Shown here piece by piece: positions 18,701-26,513 of a DNA stretch of 45,855 bases (the stretch's first letter is position 1; each line of letters opens with the position of its first letter). Where the stretch lies: NCBI GenBank assembly GCA_028344335.1, contig JAOMAZ010000012.1, positions 1 through 45,855 on the forward strand. The letters are read 5' to 3'. Position numbers and translations under genes: made by a program. This DNA is from Deltaproteobacteria bacterium (lineage in GTDB: Archaea > Thermoplasmatota > Poseidoniia > Poseidoniales > Poseidoniaceae). Under the pieces are notes generated by a model that was not told where the DNA came from, ran no database searches, and saw only the letters and a list, made by a program, of their open reading frames with translations.

Positions 18701-18912
18701 GCAGGAATTGTGAAAGCACTACTGCTGACATTGATACTATTTCCATCTGTGGTTGAATTTGCACCAATCGGGTCAAACCCATTGTAGTTTGAGCGATAAG
18801 AAGAGACGCTAGCAAATGGAAATGTTGTAGAGAGTAATAATAGCAGAACAAGCCCAATGGCTCGGCCAGCAAGTCTCCTTTGCATTGTTATTCCCATCAG
18901 GTGGGACCGCAT
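12724..18912 (-). CDS. Giant surface protein with three jelly-roll-like modules and C-terminal anchor
   Basis: 2062 residues if started at 18912; ATGs at 18897 and 18885 give a more typical signal peptide (MQRRLAGRAIGLVLLLLL). After export the N-terminal third holds three related beta-sandwich modules, each ending in an F/Y-I-D motif: GWFIDALNL (about 287), GIFIDDVIL (about 434) and GWYIDDVGL (about 667). The third also has DGGAVYLSTDEGTTW, as in the MAM-like/immune-inhibitor A domains of exported peptidases, but no protease motif is seen. The middle is Asn/Ser/Thr-rich Ig-like repeats, with a CARDB-like domain near 1890-1970. One membrane helix (about 2002-2022) precedes a cytosolic acidic, proline-rich tail ending VNEEE. 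Likely an adhesin or polymer-binding surface protein. Confidence 0.88.
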   Translation of the reverse strand: MRSHLMGITMQRRLAGRAIGLVLLLLLSTTFPFASVSSYRSNYNGFDPIGANSTTDGNSINVSSSAFTIPANATLNNGWMNVSDNWEMDGGNGTWFEAGVVNHSLNLGATDATSLSHFGNSLSLAPDSDVGWVDDLESLALQFTGFSSETWFVSNISLDPANGSIPSSVPEGQLLAAATTAGGLAAGSNLSLLSEAWDLPQVVNNLSLHLQHWLNVDSTDVATIYAQLDTGQWQELTSFVGRTDSNWSAIEISIDDKLGIDNLKNSTSISFRFDLNISVQSQERPGWFIDALNLTNSGEPTNSWFHGNLNGAYAPNLNSAMVIEANTSNMNNPLELEIWADWDLEGNANDNLIIEGSLDGTNWTLLYAPPGIPGNGIMIDGIWYYAESNGFKRIIIPVLLGFANNSQVWFRLRIQTDSQVNGGYGISGWEGIFIDDVILHSNRLQNGHQWKLLDNFTSNNSITPTSLNNNSHQWQHVTNYGHNGPTFSAYGFEDSPLWPKDWEIEVETGTRGWTFGQYSGVGPMPGFTSGQIGAGTELGSKYVANMWTHLITPSMHIPENATARLTFANWMCTELNWDGGAVYLSTDEGTTWSHFGQNISGFYDTNSTVNPQSPLYMKGIFDGSNVPSGCFNTHPFNTERADVSYLAGQDVKFRFSFFSDQYLEEWGWYIDDVGLEVDYFESSGNWTSPLIEADDFGYGLLDVRGVIPSGTGVSASVLSSTGAIILENQSLPLNLQSLNWTKYPSIKVRINLNTSDPYKTPIIDKVTLGADVHLTKESIGDNWFFTAGPTDEVQWDETNDRWQASGSNAIFAGYSFQENRPIQEYEIRCDCSSVYINSQLINSPTIIHVDRGEGTGSIHFGVTLLNNGWIKSFDVRSRFVGFADNPSIDVGNDTTEEWAWPSRIPHIGKYGFQTYMTHADITSENQTQRLNLNSQTATFELTNTSLKLTMLIPKSAIVSSFSNSYLFTHLGSSSEISSATFEVDGSGQGAGHGGGPISGINWWGSIHMNGDTVNLSLPQATTFQEYNFFYNVSGHWRIEIHRLMFVYDLVQNVSLYTDELSSKMQQWSIEQNNSIIDIPVNFSADRGSVSLDGAIEWYYLIQNDVISAPEAMVPDGSKYTVSTTHEHYDSETFVSYDLRMSPSRDPDEAAVILSLTNPHNSNTGFAQPRGQGLVDWDMANTTITQIGNKWRIDWVFSTRWLWDDQPIIHFMTEAHDTAGNQLGPAVKTVGLTAGNAVENDLEIINLEITDQYGRDIADPLDSHYPWPVMASSSIDISGQMRFQGSVDSWVDGAEVEVLMNQGNFTQQYSIEVVEGNWGTTINLPQSGLVDGQLVNLSSHLKHAGPNGLPSGIVEDATTALNGTKFIHDTKGPTLGTLYALTTGEDQPADGHIWDQSIPLALGLLVEDEFFLGDELTLFYWRAASDDLNLDNEAQLEEYQNITVQLNFGNSEMIEFPFINVSPIVRALANSRISLYVEANDLAGLALQAGGSAGLETDLATMFLMPAAETTIEVTSVSLDSISGNLLPAYPHHFTFDLQNANGVESIDLIYFDLIGDSENCFIEYRPWSSNSISYDEDCFASKPIIEFVEGSLNVYTISVEFVLSWNSITILGDETHTPSLRVEDHGDDLGLALENLHWLNWSLYDELELVFESWQDLVPENGSFVDNQLYLQLGDIIDVEWSVEYYGLGIKTGPLPINSNSTIKVLGSLVKMETKVDLGSQNPGIARFSFEEKNFPNGRANIVAELNGMSNYNIHNMDIQVNLDDDSPRITFITTSLVRVRSDSLDGLQVSFKIEDDFGMPQQNVILNWVFQRNGLAITGAQGQLEVDFVSHGIYYDILNLSGEIETAELRGSDEIIIWVEGRDLAGNPLIGAGSEYEPRRPAWDYIAFSPEVVHISVTPRIAKLGEITNIDVQLQNTGTLSGNITLNLWQMQDETMVLLESSEAIRLLSGLSFTQSFGHEIAMMGDQQLYLSFDDEEDYVPVPLGIVRDSIIDDTSSGMTTPMMFGFLGVFILVIAALFVVKPRHSFEEEWEEEEDDVPPPPSLEVAPPRPAGLDIVNEEE

Positions 18913-18997
18913 CTGATGTATTGAAGACTCTTAATCCGTGATTGGCGTGCACTGCCATCTGTGCGAGCATTGAAGAGATGGCCGCGATGGAGAGGGA

Positions 18998-20002
18998 GTG
19001 GACCCCATGGTGGATGACGCAGATAAGACTCGCCGCCTCGATTCGAGTAAGGCAAAGTCGATTGAGGAGGAGTTGTACGCAACCCTACGCCAACAAGTCG
19101 AACGTCTACACCCTGTGCAATTACCGATGACTGATTTTTGGCAAAGAAGCGGGGCATTACTTGACCATATCGAAGGGGAATTGAATAGCGCTGTCAAGAA
19201 TGAGGGGCACACCTTGCGCTCTCATACAGCAAGCCGTAGGCAAGCAAATGTCAGGAGAGTTATGACAGAACTTGCTCGTAAACGCCTTGTCTCCATGCTT
19301 AATCATGCTGTTTCCTCAACATTAGGTCCAGAAGGTGAGGTTAGTTCTGCAATCCCAGCACTTGATTGGAATAGGCACGATCCGGCCGAACAGAAATTTC
19401 ACAACCAATGTATTAGGCTAGTTGAATCATTCATGGCTGATGTAAATTGGTCAGAGATGCAGAAAGGTGCTGGAGTCACTCATTCAATTCCTAAACTACC
19501 GAGTGGTGCAAAACAACTAGATGCTTTTGTTGAGAAACCAGGCGGCCTAACTGGCCGAGGGCCTCCACCGGTAGATATCTTGATGGCTGAGGAAAAAGAA
19601 GTTGATATTCAAGAAATTGATGAAGAGGACAGAATCGCCCAGATGGAAGCATACCCTGAAATGATGGAAATGGCAAATCAACAACCTATTGAAGAAAAGG
19701 TCGAAGATGTTGTTGAAGAAAAACCAGTTGCTTCTGCACCAAATAAATCAATGACGCTTGATGACTTAATTCAAACGGGGTCGAATGAAGTTAACCCGGT
19801 TGAAGAAGAATTAATATTGCAAGAAAAAGATGTTTCGCAAACAATTGAGTTACTTCGAATTAGAATAATTGAATCATCCGATGAGCCGATAATGACAAGT
19901 GAGGGAGAATTAAACCTTGAGGCCGGTGATGTTCACCAATTGGACCAAGTTATGGCTAACTATCTCATCAATAGCGGTGTTGCAGAAGCTGCACCTCTAT
20001 GA
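18998..20002 (+). CDS. GINS complex subunit, archaeal GINS15/51 type
   Basis: 334 residues from GTG 18998 (ATG 19007 is an alternative). The N-terminal A-domain (about 20-170) is helical with the Gins51-like pattern ELYATLRQQVERL ... ARKRLVSMLNHAV. An acidic, disordered linker (about 195-280) follows. The C-terminal B-domain (about 285-330) carries ELLRIRIIESSDEPIM, then LEAGDVHQLDQVMANYLINSGVAE, matching the small beta B-domain (xxGDVxxLPxxNAxxLxxxGxAE) of Gins51. The protein would link MCM and GAN/RecJ-like proteins at the fork. The linker is longer than usual. Divergent from the giant surface protein. Confidence 0.82.
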   Translation: MDPMVDDADKTRRLDSSKAKSIEEELYATLRQQVERLHPVQLPMTDFWQRSGALLDHIEGELNSAVKNEGHTLRSHTASRRQANVRRVMTELARKRLVSMLNHAVSSTLGPEGEVSSAIPALDWNRHDPAEQKFHNQCIRLVESFMADVNWSEMQKGAGVTHSIPKLPSGAKQLDAFVEKPGGLTGRGPPPVDILMAEEKEVDIQEIDEEDRIAQMEAYPEMMEMANQQPIEEKVEDVVEEKPVASAPNKSMTLDDLIQTGSNEVNPVEEELILQEKDVSQTIELLRIRIIESSDEPIMTSEGELNLEAGDVHQLDQVMANYLINSGVAEAAPL

Positions 20003-20028
20003 AATAAATTGGAATTATTCCCAACTGC

Positions 20029-20358
20029 TCAGTTAGCATGACGAAGAGATAACTCGATACTGACTGTATCTGGAATTGGAATACTTGCGACCTTGCGCAG
20101 AGCAGTCTCATCCTTTCCAGTACTGAGTTTCATCTCAAGAAGACGCTTGTGAACTCGCATCTCCCAATGGTCGAAGGTCTCGCAACCTTCTCCATCTGGA
20201 CTCTTGCGGCATGGAACAACTAGTCTACGAGTTGGTAATGGAATAGGGCCGCGAAGGTCAATTCCACCTTGGTCGCAAATGGCCTTGATTTGATCACAGA
20301 CATAATCGACGTCACGGTGATTCTCACCTGTTAGTTTGATTATTGTAACGCCTGCCAT
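20029..20358 (-). CDS. rps10: Ribosomal protein uS10
   Basis: 109 residues, usual archaeal length. Signatures are IKLTGENHRDVDYVCDQIK at the N-terminus, the GPIPLPTRR loop that reaches into the 30S head, and DHWEMRVHKRLLEM followed by the C-terminal strand PIPDTVSIELSL. It follows aEF1A by 44 bp on the same strand, the conserved archaeal tuf-rps10 order. ATG preceded by a purine-rich AAAGGGG about 12 bp upstream. Confidence 0.97.
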   Translation of the reverse strand: MAGVTIIKLTGENHRDVDYVCDQIKAICDQGGIDLRGPIPLPTRRLVVPCRKSPDGEGCETFDHWEMRVHKRLLEMKLSTGKDETALRKVASIPIPDTVSIELSLRHAN

Positions 20359-20402
20359 TAAGATTCGCCCCTTTCATTCTCCCACTATCATGTTAGATCG
20401 AT

Positions 20403-21692
20403 TCACTTTTTCTCGATCTTCATGCAGACGCCAGCAGCGACGGTCTTACCCATGTCGCGGATAGCGAAGCGGGACAACTCCGGGAAGATGTCCATCTGTT
20501 CGATTGCCATTGGCTTGGTTGGCTGGAAACGAATTAAACATGCGTCGCCAGTCTTGAGGAAGGAAGGGTTAGCTTCCTTACCTGATTTGTTAGTCTTCTC
20601 AAGTAGATCTAGGAAACGAACTGCTACCTGAGCGGTGTGAGCGTGGAATACTGGAGAGTATCCAACTGAAACTGCCTTAGGGATATCCATCAGCTGTATT
20701 TGGCCGACAAAGGTCTCGTCGTGGCGAACGAACATTGGCTCGTTATCACCGTATCCAGCAACATCGCCACGGCGGATATCGGTCGCTGCTAGTCCACGTA
20801 CGTTGAATCCAACGTTGTCTCCAGGCTCTGCCTTTGCGACATTTGTGTGGTGCATCTCAATAGACTTCACTTCAGCACTCTGTTGGCTTGGATTGAAAAC
20901 AACTGTCTTTCCAGCATGGAGGACACCTGTTTCAATCTTGCCGACTGGTACTGTTCCGATTCCACTGATTTTGTAGACATCCTGAATTGGCAAGCGAAGA
21001 GGCTTGTCAAGAGGCTTTGGTGGCATTTGCACCTTGTCGATTGCTTGGAAAAGAGTTGGTCCGCTGTACCAAGGAGTTTTGTCTGACTTGTTGTAGACGT
21101 TGTCTCCTAAGAGGGATGAACCTGGAACCATCGGTATGTTCGTTGGGTCGAACCCTGCCATCTTCAATAGTTGGCCTACTTCATCGCAAGTCTTCTTGTA
21201 CTTCTCTTCTGCCCAGTCAACACCGGAAATATCCATCTTGTTGACTTGAACGATAAGTTCCTTGACACCAAGAACACGAGCTAAGAAAGCGTGTTCCTTG
21301 GTTTGGGCGTTAACTCCGTCGTTTGCGGCACAGAGTAGAACTGCTGCGTCTGCTTGACTAGCACCAGTGATCATGTTCTTGACGAAATCACGGTGGCCAG
21401 GGGCATCGATGATAGTCCAATAATAACTTGGAGTAAAGAATTCTTTGTGTGCAACGTCGATTGTAATTCCACGCTCGCGCTCTTCTTTCAATCCATCCAT
21501 TACATATGCAAGACCGAATCCAGCCTTTCCTTGCTCTGCAGCCAACTTTTCATTCTTCTCGACAACGTGTTCTTCGATATGCCCACTATCTAGTAGCAGG
21601 CGTCCTACGGTCGTCGACTTTCCATGGTCAACGTGACCGATGAAAACGATATTCAAATGCGGCTTGCTCTTATCTTCCCACTGAGAACCCAT
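20403..21692 (-). CDS. tuf: Translation elongation factor aEF1A
   Basis: 429 residues from ATG 21692 ([14 protein letters not shown]). The GTPase signatures are GHVDHGKST (G1), the switch I block [16 protein letters not shown] (G3) and NKMD (G4), followed by the two beta-barrel domains. It carries aminoacyl-tRNA to the ribosome. An in-frame start at 21701 is rejected because an AAGGAG ribosome-binding site ends 8 bases before ATG 21692. First gene of the tuf-rps10 operon. Confidence 0.98.
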   Translation of the reverse strand: MGSQWEDKSKPHLNIVFIGHVDHGKSTTVGRLLLDSGHIEEHVVEKNEKLAAEQGKAGFGLAYVMDGLKEERERGITIDVAHKEFFTPSYYWTIIDAPGHRDFVKNMITGASQADAAVLLCAANDGVNAQTKEHAFLARVLGVKELIVQVNKMDISGVDWAEEKYKKTCDEVGQLLKMAGFDPTNIPMVPGSSLLGDNVYNKSDKTPWYSGPTLFQAIDKVQMPPKPLDKPLRLPIQDVYKISGIGTVPVGKIETGVLHAGKTVVFNPSQQSAEVKSIEMHHTNVAKAEPGDNVGFNVRGLAATDIRRGDVAGYGDNEPMFVRHDETFVGQIQLMDIPKAVSVGYSPVFHAHTAQVAVRFLDLLEKTNKSGKEANPSFLKTGDACLIRFQPTKPMAIEQMDIFPELSRFAIRDMGKTVAAGVCMKIEKK

Positions 21693-21700
21693 GTTATTCA

Positions 21701-21706
21701 CTCCTT
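21701..21706 (-). promoter_or_regulatory. Shine-Dalgarno AAGGAG for aEF1A
   Basis: On the minus strand AAGGAG lies 8 bases before ATG 21692 and fixes that start. A TATA-like CATAAAGG about 50 bp upstream (near 21737-21744) fits a leader of roughly 20-25 bases. Confidence 0.65.
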
Positions 21707-21833
21707 GGTTGCGAGCCAGCCGACCGGACCTCCCTTTATGAAGACCGCGACGCGGTAATTGAGGCCTATTGGCCGAGACTGTATTGACCCGAAGGCATAA
21801 TTCCTTAGAACCTCTACTCTCACGGGGCTATTG

Positions 21834-23420
21834 ATGCCAGCAGGTAGTTTCACTAGAATTGGTGGTGGTGGCGGTTTTTGGGGTGACCAAGTTTTTGCCC
21901 CAATCGACCTTTTAGTAGGCGAGGAACTGGATTATCTGACTATGGACTATCTCGCAGAAGTGACTATGTCTATAATGGCGAAACAGAAAGCGAGGGATGA
22001 AAATAGAGGTTGGGCAACCGACTTGATGGACTGGTTAAGAGCCGGTGGTATCTCTTTACTACATGAGAAAAGAACTCGGTTAGTAACTAACGCCGGAGGG
22101 GCAAATCCCCTTGCTTGTGCGGAAGCGGTACTGGCGTTGGCCTGTGAAATTGGATGGAATGATTGTAGAATTGCCATGGTTAACGGAGACGATGTCTTAC
22201 CGTTAGTTGAGGACGTCCTTTCAGGTGGTAGTCTTGTTGACCATATGAGTACTGGCCAACCTCTTTCAGAAGTAGCGGAAGATTTAGTTTCTGCAAATGC
22301 CTATGTCGGTTCAGGGGCTATTGCCCGTGCCCTTGAGAATGGGGCTGATATCGTAGTAACTGGAAGAGTGGCTGATGCCAGTCTAATCGTTGGTAGCATG
22401 TTACATTCAGAAGGCTGGGCAAAACATGCATTGGAAAAAGGAATGGAAATTTTCACACCTGTCTCGGAATGGGCACCAAAAGGTGTCAAGAAACCTCTGG
22501 ATGTATTAGCAGGTTGGACATTAGCAGGGCATCTCATTGAATGTGGTGCTCAAGTTAGCGGTGGAAATTCTAGTGATTGGGAAATTATACCTGATCTTGC
22601 AGAACTCGGTTATCCAATTGCTGAAATAAATAGTGATGGGCGTTGTATTATTACCAAATCTGAAGGCACTGGAGGCAGGGTTAGCCGAAGAACAGTAGCC
22701 GAACAACTGCTCTACGAAATTGGCGACCCACAAGCCTACATGACACCTGATGTTGTCGTCGACTTATCCAATACTACTCTAAAAGAAGTCTCAAAAGACC
22801 GAGTTTTGGTCTCTAAAACCAAAGGCAAGCCGGCACCTCCAACTCTCAAAGTATCAGCAAGCCATAGAGACGGCTGGTTCGCTGCTTCCGACTTAGTCAT
22901 CCCTGGACCTGATGCCATAGGTAGGGCAGAAAAGGCCGATTCAGTTCTTAGAGGAAGGTTGTCTGACCTTAGCGGTCTTGAAATTTATACGGAATTTTTC
23001 GGAGCCGGAGCGTCCTTGCCAATTGGACTCGCTCACCTCAAGAAGGAACCTACCGAAATTCTCATTCGATGGGCTGCTAAAAGCCCAATGCGTTCAGAAA
23101 TAATTGAATTTACTAGGGCAATAGCACCTCTAGTTCTGACGGGGCCTGCTGGTGTTGCCGGATATTCTGCTAGAATGAGACCACGTGAACAGTTGCGTTT
23201 CTTCCCATTCTTATTAGAACGAGAATTAGTAGAATTAAGAGTTACTATAACAATGATGCAAACTCTGAGAACCCGACTACAAGAGATGGACCCATTAATC
23301 GATACCGTGCTAACTAGAATTCAGAAAATTGCTGATGGAGAGCCCGAAGGATTGTGGCGGCGCAGAGTGGCGCGCCGTGTTATGAAGAGACTCCAGAAGC
23401 CGACTACTACTGGTAAGTGA
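21834..23420 (+). CDS. AtuA-family protein (acyclic terpene utilisation, DUF1446)
   Basis: 528 residues; ATG 21834 follows an in-frame TTG at 21831. The family marks are a Gly-rich N-terminus (IGGGGGFWGDQ), VTNAGGANPLACAEAV (about 84-99), GSGAIARALENGADIVVTGRVADASL (about 160-185), and ECGAQVSGGNSSDW. Bacterial AtuA takes part in breakdown of acyclic isoprenoids, but the reaction is not well defined and archaeal members are uncharacterised. The small C-terminal domain of longer homologues is encoded separately, 9 bp downstream. Divergent from the aEF1A operon (about 140-bp gap). Confidence 0.85.
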   Translation: MPAGSFTRIGGGGGFWGDQVFAPIDLLVGEELDYLTMDYLAEVTMSIMAKQKARDENRGWATDLMDWLRAGGISLLHEKRTRLVTNAGGANPLACAEAVLALACEIGWNDCRIAMVNGDDVLPLVEDVLSGGSLVDHMSTGQPLSEVAEDLVSANAYVGSGAIARALENGADIVVTGRVADASLIVGSMLHSEGWAKHALEKGMEIFTPVSEWAPKGVKKPLDVLAGWTLAGHLIECGAQVSGGNSSDWEIIPDLAELGYPIAEINSDGRCIITKSEGTGGRVSRRTVAEQLLYEIGDPQAYMTPDVVVDLSNTTLKEVSKDRVLVSKTKGKPAPPTLKVSASHRDGWFAASDLVIPGPDAIGRAEKADSVLRGRLSDLSGLEIYTEFFGAGASLPIGLAHLKKEPTEILIRWAAKSPMRSEIIEFTRAIAPLVLTGPAGVAGYSARMRPREQLRFFPFLLERELVELRVTITMMQTLRTRLQEMDPLIDTVLTRIQKIADGEPEGLWRRRVARRVMKRLQKPTTTGK

Positions 23421-23429
23421 GGTAGTCTC

Positions 23430-23789
23430 ATGGTTCTTGAGCGGGTAAAATTATCTACGATTGCTCATGGTAGAAGTGGCGACAAGGGAGATATGGTGAA
23501 TATTGCCCTGATTGCTCATCGAAAAGAATGGATGCAACTTCTAGTTGACTGCATTACTCCTGAATGGTTAGCAGAGATATTTGCTGATATGGTCGAGGGG
23601 CATATTGAGGTTCACCCTGTTCCTGGAGTTGGCGGGGTCAATTGTTTGTTGCATGGAGCCTTACAGGGTGGTGGAACAATCGCTCTGCGAAAAGATGCTC
23701 AAGGCAAAATGATGGGCCAAGTTTTGTTACAAGCAGACATCGAAATCGATGGAAAACTAGCCCGAAAGTTGAAAGTACCCTTGGGATGA
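23430..23789 (+). CDS. AtuA-related C-terminal (ferredoxin-like fold) protein
   Basis: 119 residues. It begins ERVKLSTIAHGRSGDKGDMVNIALIA; the RSGDKG signature is typical of the small domain fused to or encoded beside AtuA/DUF1446 proteins. The core then has VEVHPVPGVGG-like and LHGALQGGG segments. It starts 9 bases after the AtuA stop and surely forms one transcript and probably one complex. Function in archaea is not established; a role in isoprenoid or branched acyl breakdown is inference from the bacterial atu genes. Confidence 0.85.
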   Translation: MVLERVKLSTIAHGRSGDKGDMVNIALIAHRKEWMQLLVDCITPEWLAEIFADMVEGHIEVHPVPGVGGVNCLLHGALQGGGTIALRKDAQGKMMGQVLLQADIEIDGKLARKLKVPLG

Positions 23790-23793
23790 AATT

Positions 23794-24957
23794 TCACTTG
23801 TACTGGATTTCTATCGACAATGAAACATCGTCTGCATCAGTTGCTTTGCCATTAATAATCTTGATTTCCCAATCCCCATCCTCATAGGAATCGATAAGGT
23901 AGGAAGTCGCTTGTAGAGATACACACTGATAATCTTCAGGAGCATTACATTGTTGCCCCCTTTCTTTAGCGGTAGTGTTGAGTACCTCCTCTCCAGTTTC
24001 ATTGAACATGTAGATATTCAATACATTATCACCCGAACCGACAACCCAATCATCATCTTTTGTTGGATAGATTAGTAAAATATCTACCTTCTTGATTTTG
24101 TTATTTGTATCTCGGTCGTAATGAAGAGTTGTCTCAAAAACCAATTCACCGTTATCAGTTTGGTTTCCATTAATGTGCAAATCTTCCCAATCTCCCTTGT
24201 ATTGTACATAAACCATTACTTGTTGTTGGGCAGAATGACCTTCATTATTGGTAACTGTCAATTGAACTTCATATTCACCAATCTCGACATTTTTCCATTC
24301 GTGGACCTCCCCTGTTTCATCGACATCATCATCTTCTATACCATTACCATCACTGTCAATATTCGTGTTCAGGTCCCATACCCAATCCGTCATGTAGTGA
24401 TTAGTACTACCTGGATCGCTTGCACTACCATCAAGATTCACAGTTGTAGAAACTCTCGTATTTCGGTCATTAGAGGATTTCTCTGGTTCACAGATGTAAA
24501 TAAGATAAAAATTACCACTAGGGGCTTCATTACCTTGACAATCTGAATCTGGATTCTCTGAACCTGTATCCGCAGTTGGAAGAACTGCATTTTTAGCGAG
24601 GATGATTATTTCCTTGGTTGAACTCGCTTCTCCAAGTCCATCAGTTACAGTTAGAATAACTTGGTAGGTTCCTTCACTTGCATAAGATGTTGTTACTTCT
24701 TGTCCAGATGCATCATTGCTCCCATCTCCATTGAAGTCCCAACGGTAAGTTAGGGAGCCATCTTGAGGAAGTGAGGCACTGCCGTTGAAAGTGATAACTG
24801 TGCCTGCTTGAATTGAAGTCGTGGGGCTCCAATTGAAAATCGCCTCAAGGCCTGAACCGGGTTCAGGTGATTCATCTGAAAAGATGCAGCCAGATAATGC
24901 TGAACTAAACATCAGTAAAGAAAAAAGGGCTGCAAGTAGGCCTGAATAGGTCCTCAT
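23794..24957 (-). CDS. PKD-domain lipoprotein
   Basis: 387 residues from ATG 24957; a GTG at 24966 is in frame. A signal peptide (MRTYSGLLAALFSLLMFSS) ends in a lipobox-like ALSGC, so lipid attachment at Cys is likely. Two PKD-type Ig domains follow: FNGSASLPQDGSLTYRWDFNGDGS with YQVILTVTDG, and a second with WVWDLNTNIDSDGNGIEDD and YEVQLTVTNNEG. Asp/Asn-rich loops look calcium-binding. The C-terminal third (about 260-387) is another beta domain, perhaps a P-domain-like fold. Convergent with the AtuA pair, with a 4-bp gap. Probable surface binding or adhesion protein. Confidence 0.82.
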   Translation of the reverse strand: MRTYSGLLAALFSLLMFSSALSGCIFSDESPEPGSGLEAIFNWSPTTSIQAGTVITFNGSASLPQDGSLTYRWDFNGDGSNDASGQEVTTSYASEGTYQVILTVTDGLGEASSTKEIIILAKNAVLPTADTGSENPDSDCQGNEAPSGNFYLIYICEPEKSSNDRNTRVSTTVNLDGSASDPGSTNHYMTDWVWDLNTNIDSDGNGIEDDDVDETGEVHEWKNVEIGEYEVQLTVTNNEGHSAQQQVMVYVQYKGDWEDLHINGNQTDNGELVFETTLHYDRDTNNKIKKVDILLIYPTKDDDWVVGSGDNVLNIYMFNETGEEVLNTTAKERGQQCNAPEDYQCVSLQATSYLIDSYEDGDWEIKIINGKATDADDVSLSIEIQYK

Positions 24958-25018
24958 CAAGCCCACGTCACGGCTCGTCTGCCATCAAGTGTTCGCCCAT
25001 AAGCATGGGTAAATGGCT

Positions 25019-26470
25019 TCATTCAAACCTTTTCCGAATAAGCAGCACGGCACCTATAATGCTGATAATTGTCATGAATGGAGAAACCCAAGGCATCTCT
25101 AAATCCATTTTTTGGGATACTTGGTCATTTGCATTTGCTAAACCAAATTCATAATCCCTCAATTGGTTATAGTCTCCATTATCTTCACATTCCATTCTTA
25201 TTGTATCCCCATATGAAATTTCAAGCATGGGTTCTGTATCATTATAGAAAAAGGTGCAATTTGAAGGGCTATCTCCTTCTACAGATATACTAATTCCTGA
25301 AGGGTCCGTTGCTCCTGTCGCTGATACTTTGGTCAGCAAAGTGATTATGTCATTGTCATCATCATCGGTTTCTTTAGAATATAATACGATTTGAGAACCT
25401 TCTAATTTGTATGTTGCATTGAATTGAGGTTCAATGGTCATAGTTCTATGAGTATAATTTGACCAAAGGTCTTCATCTAAATAGAGAGCAAAAGGTCCAG
25501 AGGGGGTGGAGTCTACCCATGAGGGCTTGCTGAGTTTTTCATTAGTGATTGTCATCAATAATTTCATGCCAGTATCATTAGTTGCTCTTGCTCCAATAAG
25601 GTTGTCCTCGGTATCAAAGAACCAAGAAATCGACATCCTATCTCCTTCCACATCTTGTTCCATACTAACCTTCACGGCTCGCTCACCATCTTCGTTAGGA
25701 AACCTTTCTGCGGAAGATGTGAAATCCAAGTCCTCTCCATTATCTAAAGATATAGCAGCAATCTGATGTAAGAAACAAAAATCGATTGATTCGGAACCCA
25801 TGGTATCACTATCAGTTAGCAATACTGTTGCAGGCTCACCATCCATGTTCTCAAATACTGCCCGATGACTTTCGTCCATCGAGCGCATGGCAAATTCCTC
25901 TTGTGATAACCAGAAGTCCCCGTCTAGTGGAATTGGGAATCCCCCAGTTCGGATAACCATATCAGTTTCAATTAGAGCTGCATCACGGCTGACTGACATT
26001 ATTGTATCCAAATCTATATCCATCTCTCCAAGCATTTCGTCGTTTGTTGAAATTTCTAATTCTACTCGGCAACTCCAGCCATCAATTTCTCCACTCACAA
26101 CCTGTTCTTGGGTTGGAGTGTCACCAACACTGCTAATGAATTTGTCTTCTGTATAGGGATCTGGATCAAGCCATGGGTCAACTACGAATTCATAACTGGC
26201 AAACCCTACTCCCGCTAGCAATAGGCTACCTACGAGTCCGATTACAGCAAGGCGCAAGGTGGCTTTTCCCCCACCAGCACCACTCGCATCAGGCGCTAAA
26301 GGAAGTGGTGTGGAATCAAGACCGGATGCAAAAGGGTCGGGTTGAGCCATAAACTGTTGTTGTACAACGGGTTGTTGTACAACCGTAGCAACAGCCACTT
26401 GTTGCTGTGCTACAACCCATTGATAGCCATCCCACATGTAATTTCCATCTGGTGAAAGTTCTCCTACCAT
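25019..26470 (-). CDS. Membrane protein with DG-W N-terminal motif, Gln/Val-rich linker, exposed domain
   Basis: 483 residues. The cytosolic start has LSPDGNYMWDGYQWVV, like the short DGxYWDGxxW motif found at the ends of many membrane proteins. A low-complexity Gln/Val stretch (about 20-45) and Gly-rich linker lead to a first helix (about 75-97, LRLAVIGLVGSLLLAGVGF). The exposed domain is acidic (DNDIITL, SIDFCFLHQ) with several Cys. A second helix (SPFMTIISIIGAVLLI) ends at RKRFE, so both termini are inside. Unknown function; it lies 43 bp downstream of PolB and 52 bp upstream of the PKD lipoprotein on the same strand. Confidence 0.75.
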   Translation of the reverse strand: MVGELSPDGNYMWDGYQWVVAQQQVAVATVVQQPVVQQQFMAQPDPFASGLDSTPLPLAPDASGAGGGKATLRLAVIGLVGSLLLAGVGFASYEFVVDPWLDPDPYTEDKFISSVGDTPTQEQVVSGEIDGWSCRVELEISTNDEMLGEMDIDLDTIMSVSRDAALIETDMVIRTGGFPIPLDGDFWLSQEEFAMRSMDESHRAVFENMDGEPATVLLTDSDTMGSESIDFCFLHQIAAISLDNGEDLDFTSSAERFPNEDGERAVKVSMEQDVEGDRMSISWFFDTEDNLIGARATNDTGMKLLMTITNEKLSKPSWVDSTPSGPFALYLDEDLWSNYTHRTMTIEPQFNATYKLEGSQIVLYSKETDDDDNDIITLLTKVSATGATDPSGISISVEGDSPSNCTFFYNDTEPMLEISYGDTIRMECEDNGDYNQLRDYEFGLANANDQVSQKMDLEMPWVSPFMTIISIIGAVLLIRKRFE

Positions 26471-26513
26471 GGTCGGTGGTCTTTGGCTTTTGATATGAAA
26501 CTATCATTCCAAC

